A DNA stretch of 64,000 nt from Trifolium pratense (taxonomy: Eukaryota > Streptophyta > Magnoliopsida > Fabales > Fabaceae): assembly GCF_020283565.1 (NCBI RefSeq), contig NC_060060.1, positions 49,836,015-49,900,014 on the forward strand, written 5' to 3'. The translations under genes and the position numbers were made by a program. Positions 1 through 11,690 of this stretch are shown piece by piece (within the stretch, counting starts at the first letter, position 1; the number at the start of each line of letters is the position of its first letter). The notes under the pieces are model-generated. The model was not told the DNA's origin and ran no database searches. It saw only the letters and a list, made by a program, of their open reading frames with translations.

Positions 1-268
1 TGGAAAAAATTTGCGTAATACCCCTGTTTTGGAGGGAATGTGGGTGGAACAGTGTAAAGCACATGGCGGAATCCAGAATTCCACCATGTGAGGGTAATGG
101 CGGAAATGGCATCTATGCCATGTCAGGGAGATGGCGCAATTCCCATCTAGGCCATTGACTGCCTCGGTCAGCGCAAGAGTGCAGGGGAATTCTGATCTTT
201 GCCAGTTTTTGTTTTTTTTTTTTTTTTTTTGTCTTTTGCTGTTTTTTTTTTTTCGTTTTCATTCAAAA
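1..268. repeat. Left terminal inverted repeat of the MULE
   Basis: This is the reverse complement of 5433-5699. It holds GC-richer inner sequence with several repeats of the atggcggaa type, followed by long T tracts that differ in length between the two copies. The 72-codon open frame inside it is a by-product, mirrored in the other TIR. Confidence 0.9.
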
Positions 269-589
269 AAAATACTTAAAAATGTTTTATTTTTTTTAAA
301 AAAGAAATTAATAATAATAATTTATAAAAATAAAAATTATTATGATTGAAAATGATTAAGAAAATATAAAATTATTGTATCTGGTTTATTTTTCATATTA
401 TGTCAATATTTTATGTTTTATGTTTGTGTAATTCTATTAATGATGTAATCCTAAATTTACTAATTTTAGTTTATTTTTTGATATCGTATGAATGTGGACA
501 ATAATATGTGTTATTTAAAATATGATATTAATTTATTGATAACATAATAGAAACACGTACGGAAGAAATTACATTAAAAAAAATTACAT

Positions 590-2723
590 TTAATTTGAGG
601 GTCCGGCTGCATTAGGACATTCATGACACTTATGACCCGGCACCCGACATAAGCCACAACGATTCTCTCTTTTTTCGAACTCGTCCATTTCAGTTCTAAT
701 ACGAGAATTTTTTGGACGTCCTCTCTTAGTTCTTTTCATATCGAGGCGGGGGCAAACAACGTCACCTAAATAATCAGGCCACAAACCCTGGTTTCGAACT
801 GCTGGGAAGGGTCTGTCATACACAGCAAATACAGTGGCAGCTTTGTAGACATCATCAATGAATGGTTCATAGGAAAGGTTAGCATGAGAACAAGCAGCAA
901 TAACATGCGAACAAGGCAAATGTAAAGCCTGGAACTTTCCACAGTCACACATTTTTTCTTTCAACTCTACTTTAAAAATATCCATTGGTCGGCCTTCATG
1001 GGGATCCTCAGTTTCCTCCACTATAAATGTATAATTTTGCCGATCAAACTGGTTGACTACATGTGAGTTTGACTTATGCACTGCCTCTGAAATCCTTTCC
1101 TGACACGCTTCAGTATACTGTTGACCAGAAGCAAACACAGCTGCTGACTGCTTTCCTCGTGTTACAAAAAGTTTTGCCATCCTATAATATGTTGCTTGGA
1201 CCAAAGCTGTGATTGGTAGCCCGCGGATATCCTTGAACACTGAGTTCATTGCCTCAGCCAGATTACTTGTCATGTGACCCCACCGGATACCTCCATCATA
1301 TGCTTGCGTCCATTTTGGTTTCGGGAGATCATCAACCCACGCCAAAGCCGTTGGACTTTTTTTCGCAATCTTATGCCGCCAGTACATGAATGTAGGCTCG
1401 CTTGGTGCATACCCTATGGAGTCGAAAAAATATGTTTAATTTAATATAGTACGAGCAACTAAAATTGTATAAAACTTTAGATAATTGTAGATATTTACCC
1501 ATGTTAACAGCATATTTCCGAAGTTTTCTGTTTTTGATAGCCCTCATAAAGTTCTGCGCGATGTGTCGAATGCAATACACATGCGACGAAGAGTGGTTCC
1601 ATCCAGTTGAAGGGTTTTCAAAAGCACTTTTAATAGATGCATGCCTATCTGAAATCAAGCAGATATTTTCTTGTGGAGTGACATTCTCTCTCAAATGTTT
1701 AAGAAAGAAGTTCCATGCATCCTTGGTCTCCCCTTCCACAATTGCGTATGCGACGGGGAAAATATGATCGTTCCCATCTTGGGCGACGGCCAACAACAAC
1801 GTCCCCTTATATTTTCCAGTCAAAAACGTACCATCAACTTGCACAATTGGCTTACAATGCGCAAAACCTTCAATGCACGGTTTGAAAGCCCAAAACAAAC
1901 GCTCGAAGTGCACTTCACCATGGATGGCTGTTGGACTAGTCTCGAACCTGATAACGGTCCCACTAACCCATTTCTCCATTGCCATCAACCACCGTGGAAG
2001 ATCGCGATATGATTGCACCCAGCTTCCATATATGTGTTCGATCGCCTTGTTTTTGGCACTCCAAGCCTTTCGATATGAGATGGTGTAGTTGAATTTGGCT
2101 CTTATGTGATCAATTATAAACTTGACCGTGACACCAAGGTTATTTTTCAAAAGCGGCACAATGTTGTCGCATACCATAGCAGTGTCAAGCCTACGATGAT
2201 CTTGAGACATACCAACAGATACGCAAGTGTGGCTATTACTGATAGTGGCAATCCCCCAAAGCTCAGTTTTCTTACTATATGCCGCTCTCAAGGCAAATTG
2301 ACACGGTGGTTTATCACATTTAATGACGAACCTGGTTGTATCAGATTTCTCGATGTGATAATCACGTGATTGTTTGACGTGCCACGATTTTATTGCAGCC
2401 AAACATTCCTTTTTGGTGTAAAATGTCATCCCTTTCGTTATACCCGCATTTACTGGAAGTGGTACATTTTCATGGAGGTAAACACGAGAGGGTTGATCAA
2501 TAAGTGTGAGGTCTAAGTTTTGGATGTGGCTAGGAGGATTATATGCACCATCTTGGTTTCTTTCATTGTCGTCATCGTCACCGTTGTCGTCGTTGCCGTG
2601 ATCTAATAATTGTGTTTCAAGTGCTTCTTCATCACTTAGATCGGCAAGATCTTCTGGATAGTTTGGTACCTCGTCTGGACGTGAGTCATTATCATCATCA
2701 TCATTACCATACTCTCCAACACA
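590..2723 (-). CDS. MULE transposase (mudrA-like), two exons visible, 5' end unresolved
   Basis: The frame is open from 2723 down to 1499, then an 85 bp GT-AG intron (1498-1414), then 1413-590. The first in-frame Met is at 2429, giving 584 aa. The frame upstream to the stop at 2724-2726 has no Met and is acidic (D/E-rich) in its most upstream (N-terminal) part, with a neutral stretch next to Met 2429, so another 5' exon may exist. Counting from Met 2429: a Cys/His N-terminal DNA-binding region (CDKPPC...HTC, residues 38-69), then the MULE DDE core with D199 in QVDGTF and D261 in ISDRHA. The likely third acidic residue is in TSNLAEAMN. After that come a SWIM finger (CDCG...CSH) and a C-terminal Cys/His knuckle (CGLC...HECP). 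It should bind the TIRs and cut and join the element. No internal stop or frameshift is seen. Confidence 0.88.
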
Positions 2724-2978
2724 TTAACTAAATCACTACTCACCACACTCTTCAACACTATAAATACATACCTCCACACTACCTCCACAATCACTCATTC
2801 ACTACTACTATCAAACTATCATACCAATATTAAAATTTCTACTCCTCTCACAAACACATTTTATTTCTACTCTTACTACTACATTCACTACTCCTTTAAC
2901 AAACACTAAAATTTCTACTCTTACTACATTCACTACTCCTCTCACATTCATTACTCCTCTCACCATAATACTTTAAAA
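2724..2978. promoter_or_regulatory. Divergent intergenic region between MULE transposase and PMD gene
   Basis: About 255 bp separate the two divergent reading frames. It is rich in short CACTAC, CTCCTCTCAC and AACACT repeats and has no long open frame. By position it must hold the promoter or 5' UTR of the PMD gene and part of the transposase 5' end. A shared bidirectional promoter is an inference. Confidence 0.45.
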
Positions 2979-5282
<2,304 letters not shown>

Positions 5283-5432
5283 TGTTTTTAGTTTGTATTA
5301 TTAGTACTATTGTAATAAAAAATATTTCGCAATATATATTAAGTTTGTATCATAATATTTTATTGTGTTAAATTATATTAAGTTTTTTTTAATAATAATT
5401 TTAAGATTTAAAAAAAAAAAAAAAGAGTTTTT

Positions 5433-5699
5433 TTTTGTTTGAATGAAAACGAAAAAAAAAAACAGCAAAAGACAAAAAAAAAAAAACAAAAACTGGCAAA
5501 GATCAGAATTCCCCTGCACTCTTGCGCTGACCGAGGCAGTCAATGGCCTAGATGGGAATTGCGCCATCTCCCTGACATGGCATAGATGCCATTTCCGCCA
5601 TTACCCTCACATGGTGGAATTCTGGATTCCGCCATGTGCTTTACACTGTTCCACCCACATTCCTTCCAAAACAGGGGTATTACGCAAAATTTTTCCAAA
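5433..5699. repeat. Right terminal inverted repeat of the MULE
   Basis: Inverted copy of 1-268. The PMD gene's 3' end, with an AATAAA-like signal near 5314, lies about 150 bp inside it. Confidence 0.9.
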
Positions 5700-6042
5700 A
5701 CAGGGGTATTACTCAAATTTTGAACAAAAACAGGGATACAGGAGTAAAAAAATCTTAATTGGTTGTTTGAATTCTTTTATTTTTATATTACAACAAACAA
5801 AATAAAATTAAAAATCTTATCTTTTCTCTGTTGAACTTAACCCCTCAGTTTTCTCCTCTAAAAGATTAAAATTGTGAATTTGGAAAAGAAAAAAACAAAG
5901 ATAGAAAAAAACAATTAAAGGGAAACATAACAACACAAAAAATGCAAAACTATCTTAGTCTTATTGTAGCTTAAATTGTGCAACAACAAAGTTCAACACA
6001 ACTAAAACTAAAGTTACATAAGCGTTATGGCTAATTAGGAAT
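5700..6042. other. MULE flank and Kunitz gene 3' region
   Basis: A second degenerate copy of the TIR motif (caggggtattact, 5701-5713) is followed by AT-rich DNA. The segment nearest 6042 is the likely 3' UTR of the minus-strand Kunitz gene. No coding sequence is seen. Confidence 0.5.
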
Positions 6043-6696
6043 TTAAACAACAGACTTAATAAACTCAGCTTCATTAGAAGCAGCTTCAACAAAGATAACA
6101 TGATAAGACTCATGTTCAGTCAAATTCAAACGTTTTCCAGCTTCATCATGATCATACCTCCCAATATCCAAACAAGTAGGTGATCCCTTGACACAAAATC
6201 CAAGTTTATAACCAAATCCAGATTCATGTTTATGAATATTAAATGTGCCAGTCAATGTTTGCACACCAGGATAATTTTCCGGACCACCAATACCAACACA
6301 GGCTTTTTGAATAACATTATCGACAAATACCAACCATTTTGATGATTCAGCACAATTAGGCTTCTTAATGAACTCGATCTCAATTGGTGTACCAGTGAAT
6401 ATTATACCAGTGCTTATATCTGGTATAGTGAACTTCACTGGTAAACCATTTCTAACTTCTCTACGATCTTGTAGGACAGTAACCGGACACTTTGAATTGC
6501 TAGTTTTCCCTATCCTTACTCCTCCGCCTCCTGGGCCGCGAAGTGCTGGCAAAATGTAGTATTCGCCACCTGGGAAGATGGCGTTACCATTTATGTCCAG
6601 CACTTGCTCAACATCGTCATTTGAAATTGCTAGTGAAAGATTGGTGATGAAAACAAAGAGGAGGAAAGAAAGGGTGAGTGATGAAACATGCTTCAT
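6043..6696 (-). CDS. Kunitz-type (STI family) protease inhibitor, intact
   Basis: A single-exon 217-aa protein. Residues 1-23 are a signal peptide (MKHVSSLTLSFLLFVFITNL...), so it is secreted or vacuolar. The mature part opens with the Kunitz/STI signature VLDINGNAIFPGGEYYILPA. Cysteines occur in KCPVTV, KPNCAES, KACVGIGG and GFCVKGSPTC. Four fit the two canonical disulphides and the one in KACVG is extra. NLTEH is a possible N-glycosylation site. Length and lack of introns fit the family. Substrate protease cannot be told from sequence, and some legume relatives were named alpha-fucosidase or storage proteins. A TATA-like box sits ~65 bp upstream. It is a member of a local cluster with the split copy at 10.5-16.5 kb and the promoter relic at 8.7 kb. 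Confidence 0.95.
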   Translation of the reverse strand: MKHVSSLTLSFLLFVFITNLSLAISNDDVEQVLDINGNAIFPGGEYYILPALRGPGGGGVRIGKTSNSKCPVTVLQDRREVRNGLPVKFTIPDISTGIIFTGTPIEIEFIKKPNCAESSKWLVFVDNVIQKACVGIGGPENYPGVQTLTGTFNIHKHESGFGYKLGFCVKGSPTCLDIGRYDHDEAGKRLNLTEHESYHVIFVEAASNEAEFIKSVV

Positions 6697-6760
6697 GATT
6701 AGATAAGAACTAAACCTAATTTGCTATTTTGTTTGTGTTTTGGTTGGGTTACATCTGCTT

Positions 6761-6770
6761 CTATATATAA
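6761..6770 (-). promoter_or_regulatory. TATA-like box of the intact Kunitz gene
   Basis: TTATATATAG on the minus strand lies about 65 bp upstream of the start codon at 6696. It sits in a promoter block that is repeated at 8720-8900. Confidence 0.6.
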
Positions 6771-6999
6771 TAATTGTAAGGAAATATTAAAGCACTCTTT
6801 CAACTTTCACTAGTTTATTGATTCAATTATTATGCTTATATTGCTTTACTATAATGTGACACATATGTTTCATCACGTGGCAAACTACTGGATAAAGATA
6901 TTCTGGTTTTATTTTTTACTACTCTAATATTTTTTATAAGAGATAATAATATTTAATGTATCTGATTCATAATATAATTCAATATTTAAAGTAAGTAAC

Positions 7000-7075
7000 T
7001 TTTTTTAACCTTATGATTTTTAGGAAAATCGGGTAATTCGTTTTAGGAGAAATTCATTAACCACTTCTGTTTTTT
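7000..7075 (-). repeat. SINE-like fragment (3'-truncated copy)
   Basis: The stretch with ttttaacc...ggagaaattcattaaccact resembles the SINE-like repeat at 36185-36362 and the interrupted copy at 7322-7605. Only one end is preserved. Confidence 0.4.
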
Positions 7076-7127
7076 CTTTTTTGACAATTAACCACTTTTG
7101 TGCATCCAGTTTTTTTTTTTTAAACTT

Positions 7128-7292
7128 GGTATCCGACCTTATGACCGACTAATTCAAGGGGACCAATCCCACCGCCCACTTGCAGGGGGCCCATTTAAAG
7201 CCCACCGAAATTGGCACCAGTGGGATCAAACCTGAGACCTTGAGAGGAGCATACTCCAAGGGCCCAAGCCAACACCACTCGACCAACCTCAA
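7128..7292 (-). mobile_element. tRNA-derived SINE-like element
   Basis: On the minus strand it begins GGTTGGTCGAGTGGTGTTGG, an A-box-like motif, followed ~40 bp later by GGTTTGATCCC, a B-box-like motif. A conserved body follows (GGTGCCAATTTCGGTGGG). A related plus-strand copy is at 24720-24835. No protein is encoded. The family assignment is by box spacing and repetition within the window only. Confidence 0.6.
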
Positions 7293-7321
7293 GTGAGTTT
7301 TTATAAAATAAAATTTGGAGC

Positions 7322-7605
7322 GAGCATTTTTTTTTTAACCCTCTGATTCTAAGAGGAATGGGGCGATTCGTCTTAGGAGGGGAATGGATTCTCTCAAGTG
7401 TAATTTACAGTTTGAAAGAATAAAGTGTGGTTTGTTACCATTGATCAAGAGAAAAAAACATATAAAAATTTAAAAAAAAAAATTTAGATGGTGTTAGATT
7501 ACACTTTATTCTCTCAAGTGTAAATCACACTTGAGAGAATTCATTTCCGTCTTAGGAGTAATTCATTAGCCACTTTAGCTCAATGTTTTGGTTGAAGTAG
7601 TAATT
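7322..7605 (-). mobile_element. SINE-like fragment interrupted by a MITE
   Basis: Segments 7322-7379 and 7548-7605 together resemble the repeat at 36185-36362 (ttttaaccctct ... attcattagccact). They are split by the element at 7380-7547 with a duplicated cgtcttaggag at the junctions. Confidence 0.5.
7380..7547. mobile_element. MITE with ~50 bp TIRs and 9-11 bp target duplication
   Basis: The ends are inverted copies (GGAATGGATTCTCTCAAGTG and GAAATGAATTCTCTCAAGTG). The element is flanked by cgtcttaggag at 7369-7379 and 7548-7558. A 9-11 bp duplication suggests Mutator-type mobilisation. At 168 bp it is non-coding. Confidence 0.7.
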
Positions 7606-7884
7606 TTTTGTTGTCTGTACCATAGTGAGTTCTTTAATTTTATTTTATTTTTGAAACAGAGTTCTTTAATATTTTAAAATTGTGTTTTTCTTAAATAGCA
7701 AAAGCTTGCACGCGTTCCACGATTAGGTAAATATGTTTAATTTCTCCACGAGGACCACATCCTTATTTTTATATGTTGTTTAATATTATTTTTGTCTTTA
7801 TCTACAGAGACTCATGTGATGTTTTAACAACTGATACAATTTGTTTCTCAAAAAACAACTGATACAATTTTGGTGAGGAAATAG
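7606..7884. other. Intergenic, possible old Kunitz promoter fragment
   Basis: AT-rich with no coding sequence. The motif agcttgcacgcgttccacga at 7702-7721 recurs ~80 bp upstream of the split Kunitz gene (around 16593), so this may be another fragment of duplicated Kunitz upstream DNA. Confidence 0.4.
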
Positions 7885-8689
7885 GAGTTGAGATACACTC
7901 CATTTCCTTATCCTCCATTTCACTCTAGTTTCTTTATGGATGAATGACACGTGGTAATTATAAATTTCAATGGGTGAGATTAAAACTCTCTTCTTCTCTA
8001 TGCCACACGGAACAATCGTGAGAACCATAAACAACAACAACCTGATTTCCATCTTGGTTCACCTTCTCTCTTTGCCTTCTTGCCGTCGCCGGAGCGCCGC
8101 CACCGTCATGAACAACCCCAACGTTGTCGATATTATTCGTGGTCAACCTATAATTGATTTTCAAAACTGCAATTTCTGTTTTGTTTTATTTTTGGAAAAG
8201 GTGCAATTTCAGTTTTTAATTTTGCAAAAAACAATTCCAAAATTTCTTGATGAAGCTTTTTAAGATGGACTCCCTTGTCTCAAGCTAAGTTTTCAAAACC
8301 GGTTTTATAGATTGGTTTTCAAAATCCAATCTCACAAAACAAGGAAAGGAACGAATTGAACCTTGCAGCAATCATTCAATTGAACAATTCCAACAATTGA
8401 ACCTAATCAATCATTCTCAAAGTTTTGATGGAGAGAAATTGCAGATCTAACTAGTGAATTTGAGAGAAAGAAGATGAACAAGAATATAAACACAGCGGCG
8501 GCGAAGCTTTGGCATGGTGGTGGCTGTTGAATGAAAGCTGAGAAGATGAAACGTAATAGAGAGGAAGAGTGTTTTAATCTCACCCATTGAAATTTGTAAT
8601 TGCCACGTGTCATTCATCCATAAAGAAACTGGAGTGAAATGGAAGATAAGGAAATGGAGTGTATCTCAACTCATGAAGAGTCAACTCAT
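7885..8689. mobile_element. Non-autonomous inverted-repeat DNA transposon (~805 bp)
   Basis: About 110 bp at each end are inverted copies (GAGTTGAGATACACTCCATT outermost, continuing through the ATTTCAATGGGTGAGATTAA block). The right end has a partial duplication of its tip. gaaatag at 7878-7884 and 8690-8696 is a candidate 7-8 bp target duplication. The interior is GC-richer and includes gccgtcgccggagcgccgcc near 8080, which could be a captured gene fragment. No transposase is present. Confidence 0.7.
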
Positions 8690-8714
8690 GAAATAGGCGA
8701 GTGAATATGTAACG

Positions 8715-8900
8715 TACGTCTTTAATGGTAAGATAAGAATCTTGTTAATTTCTTTTCTTTCTTTTTTCGTGGGTTACACTTACATCTGCCTCTGTCTAGT
8801 AACGAAATATTAAAGAACACTTTCAAGTTGCACTAGTTTATTGATTGTATTATTTTGTTTATATATGGAACTAGCATATGAACATGTTTCAACATATCGT
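8715..8900 (-). pseudogene. Promoter-only relic of a Kunitz inhibitor gene copy
   Basis: This stretch aligns with the upstream region of the intact gene at 6700-6900. Shared landmarks in the same order are agataaga, gggttaca, acatctgc, gaaatattaaag and cactagtttattgatt. No Kunitz coding sequence remains where the start codon should be, left of ~8722, where the inverted-repeat element ends. It records a third copy in the cluster whose coding part was deleted. Confidence 0.65.
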
Positions 8901-10440
8901 AGACTATTGGCTAAGGCATCATAAATTCACACACATATAAGTAAGGAAATCGGAGTTTGAACTCCGATCATGGCATATGGAATTTGGCCTAACTATTTCA
9001 GCATATTATTGTCAGTTAAGTTAAAACTTATGTACATCCGATAAAATCTTCTATATGTGCTTGGTAAAGGTGATATATATATACACTATATTATTATGGT
9101 AGGTCAATTCAGTATAAATATCACACCTAAAATTTACACTTATGATAGATTTGATATTTCAAATTCATGACCCGTGATATCTGGTCATCAATCATTTACA
9201 TAACGGTCTCTATGTTTTATTATTATCTCAATTCGATCATATTAACATTTGACTATGGATACTTTAAGAATGATATTCTATATGCCAAGTATGAGGACTA
9301 AGTGATGTGACCCTTAGCAAGTGTATCAATTTTGTCTTCAAGTAATAAAATTTATAATATATTCATCACTACAGGTATTGTGAAACAAAGTAACTAGTTT
9401 TAATTTAGGAAGTAGACAGAAAATAAAGATTGCATATTTGCATTTTGAAAGTTTGAAAACATATTTTTAAGATATTGAGAAATTTAAGATGAAAAAGATG
9501 GTTAGGTTATTTCGAATCTCTCCCCTATTGTTATTTGGTAATATGACGTTATATTCTTTGCAATTTTCTTTATTATCATGACGAATTAATCCAAAAGTTG
9601 TGAGATGTGTAATGTGTTTTCGCATACTAAAACCACCCTATTCAATTAAAGACACCCACTACTTTCGTAAACGAAGTTGGAATTTATGAAAGCATTATCG
9701 TGGAAATTATGAAACCACCTTATCTATTTATAGGATTTCTTATGCTCCAATCTTGCGCTCATGGTGCCACGATCGTAACTATCATGGAACGATGCAAGCT
9801 GTATATTTTCTTCCAATATTTGTTATAAAACTGTCCGCATTTGCAATTGCAGCCGCATTATATATTGTTGATAAGCTTCGCAACCGCATAGCACCGTAAA
9901 TGCAATGTGATGTTAATTAACGTGTACGGTCGCATCTTAACCGCATCAGAAGCCACAACAGACGATTTTGGCCATGTTTGTTCGATTTTTCTCACAAAAA
10001 AAATAAAACTTATGAAACTCAAATTCCAATTTACGACAAAATTAATGAAATTTTTTACTTTTAACAATCTTTCAACAGTGTATTTTAAGCACATTTAAAT
10101 CAGTGCTTATGAAATAACCTAAGACTCTGCAATGATGGGTAAATAGTGTAGTAACACAATAATGTCATTCTATATGGTTTGTGAAATGTCAAAATGATTT
10201 TACTCCGCAATAACCGCATTGTACGTTGCAATCACAATGACCGCAATCATAGCAATCGCAACCGTTACCGCATCGGTGACTACGACAGCAATTGAAAACC
10301 ATGAATACTCTCACTCCATTCTATTTACTCTTTAATAGTGTGAAATTTATATGAGTTTCACTCAATTTAGAGAGCAAGAAACAACCAATTTAAAAATTGG
10401 AATTTCAATTATTAAGGAAGGAACACAGTACGTGAACAAG
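8901..10440. other. Intergenic AT-rich DNA, no gene recognised
   Basis: No coding sequence. The ggagtttgaactccgatcat segment at 8951-8970 resembles a degenerate SINE box B. From 9830 to 10300 there are many short aaccgca/gcaacc repeats that look like decayed repeat sequence. The rest is the 3' flank of the broken Kunitz gene. Confidence 0.4.
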
Positions 10441-10540
10441 AACAACAATTATTTATCCAATGCTTGCATTATGCAAACTTATAGGCATTCAAAACAAGAA
10501 TTAAGATTACATTAGTTAGACTAACAATCAAGTGTATATA

Positions 10541-10898
10541 TCAAGCAACAGACTTAATTCTATCTTCAAAAGGAGTAACATCAATAAACTGAACCGCATA
10601 AGCCACTTGATGAGTCAAATTCAAACGTACTCCACCTTCCTCCTTCACATTACCAGATCTAGACCTCCCAATATCCAAACAAACATCAGAATCTTTCACA
10701 CAATATGCAAGCTTATAACCAAAACCAGATTCATGTTTCTCAATATGAAATGTACCATTCACTGTTTTAAAATGAGGATAATTTTCAGGACCACCTATAC
10801 CAATACAAGCTTTTTCAATAACATCATCAACAAATATCAACCATTTTGATGATTCAACACAACTAGGCTTCTTTGTAAACTCAATCTCAATCGGTGTA
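10541..10898 (-). pseudogene. Kunitz inhibitor gene, 3' half (separated by LTR element)
   Basis: It encodes the C-terminal half of a second Kunitz inhibitor. It starts within the target duplication at 10894-10898 and reads TPIEIEFTKKPSC, then WLIFVDDVIEKACIGIGG, GFGYKLAYCVKDSDVC and NLTHQVAYAV, ending SVA-stop. It is clearly paralogous to the intact protein at 6043-6696. No stop or frameshift lies within this half, so the gene was probably functional until the insertion. The 5' half is at 16190-16511. Confidence 0.9.
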
Positions 10899-11602
10899 TG
10901 ATACGATCATGAGTTCCCTAAACATGTGGAAGGAAACTTATAAAAAAATGCATAAAAAATATTTGGATGAAGATGCTTGAGCCCAACTTGAAGCCCAATT
11001 CATATGATAAGAAGCATCTTTGGGCTGAATTGTGGTCTAATAATATTGGACTAAATAAAAAACAATTAAGTCCAATTTTCTTTATTTTTATTGTAATTTT
11101 CGTTTTTGGTATTAAGAGGGTTTTTAGATGACCTTTAGTTGCTCCCTAGGCTCTCTAGATGATTCCTAGTGGTGCACTAAGTCATTATAGTGGCTAGTGG
11201 GAATTTATAAGCATGTTAGTGGGAATTTTCTAAGTCCTATGGTGAATGTATGGTAGTGGACAATAAATCCTACTATGTAAGGATATGCTATAAATAGGAT
11301 TATCATGTACTTTTCAAACAACTTGGAATATAATCTAATTTGAGAGTTTCTCTTGTGAGAACTTTTTCTTTGTTCTTGTGATAAGAACATTGTTCTTGAG
11401 ATAAGAACTTTATAGTGTTGGTTCTACCGGCAGGTCGCGGTTAGGGTCGCACTTTCTTTGATAACTTTGGTTCTACCAGCAGGTCGCGGTTAGGGTCAAG
11501 TTCCTCTTTTCCTTGATAACTTTGGTTCTACCGGCAGGTCGCGGTTAGGGTCAAGTTCCTCTTTTACCTGTTTTCAAGACGATCCTAAGCAGTCGCTTAT
11601 CA
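10899..11602 (+). repeat. LTR A (704 bp)
   Basis: TG...CA ends. Contains a TATA-like ctataaatag near 11289 and three tandem ~55 bp units each holding ggttctaccggcaggtcgcg near the 3' side. Followed directly by a tRNA-Met primer-binding site. Confidence 0.93.
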
Positions 11603-11604
11603 GT

Positions 11605-11616
11605 TGGTATCAGAGC
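11605..11616 (+). other. Primer-binding site (initiator tRNA-Met) after LTR A
   Basis: TGGTATCAGAGC, the usual complement of the 3' end of plant initiator tRNA-Met, lies two bases after the LTR. Confidence 0.85.
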
Positions 11617-11690
11617 TTCGGCTCTTGAAATCAGGTTTGATCTATCATTTTTTTTATCTTGTTAAAAAAAAAAGAGTTGAAAAAAAAAAT

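Noticed and set aside
131..349. Small ORFs in both MULE TIRs (131-349 and 5373-5567)
   Set aside because: They are the same TIR sequence read in opposite directions and end in poly-Phe from T runs; no conserved protein.
7128..7292. Possible tRNA genes suggested by A/B-box-like motifs here and at 24.7, 27.4, 36.2 and 56.4 kb
   Set aside because: No cloverleaf could be drawn; motifs recur with shared bodies, which fits SINEs rather than tRNA genes.
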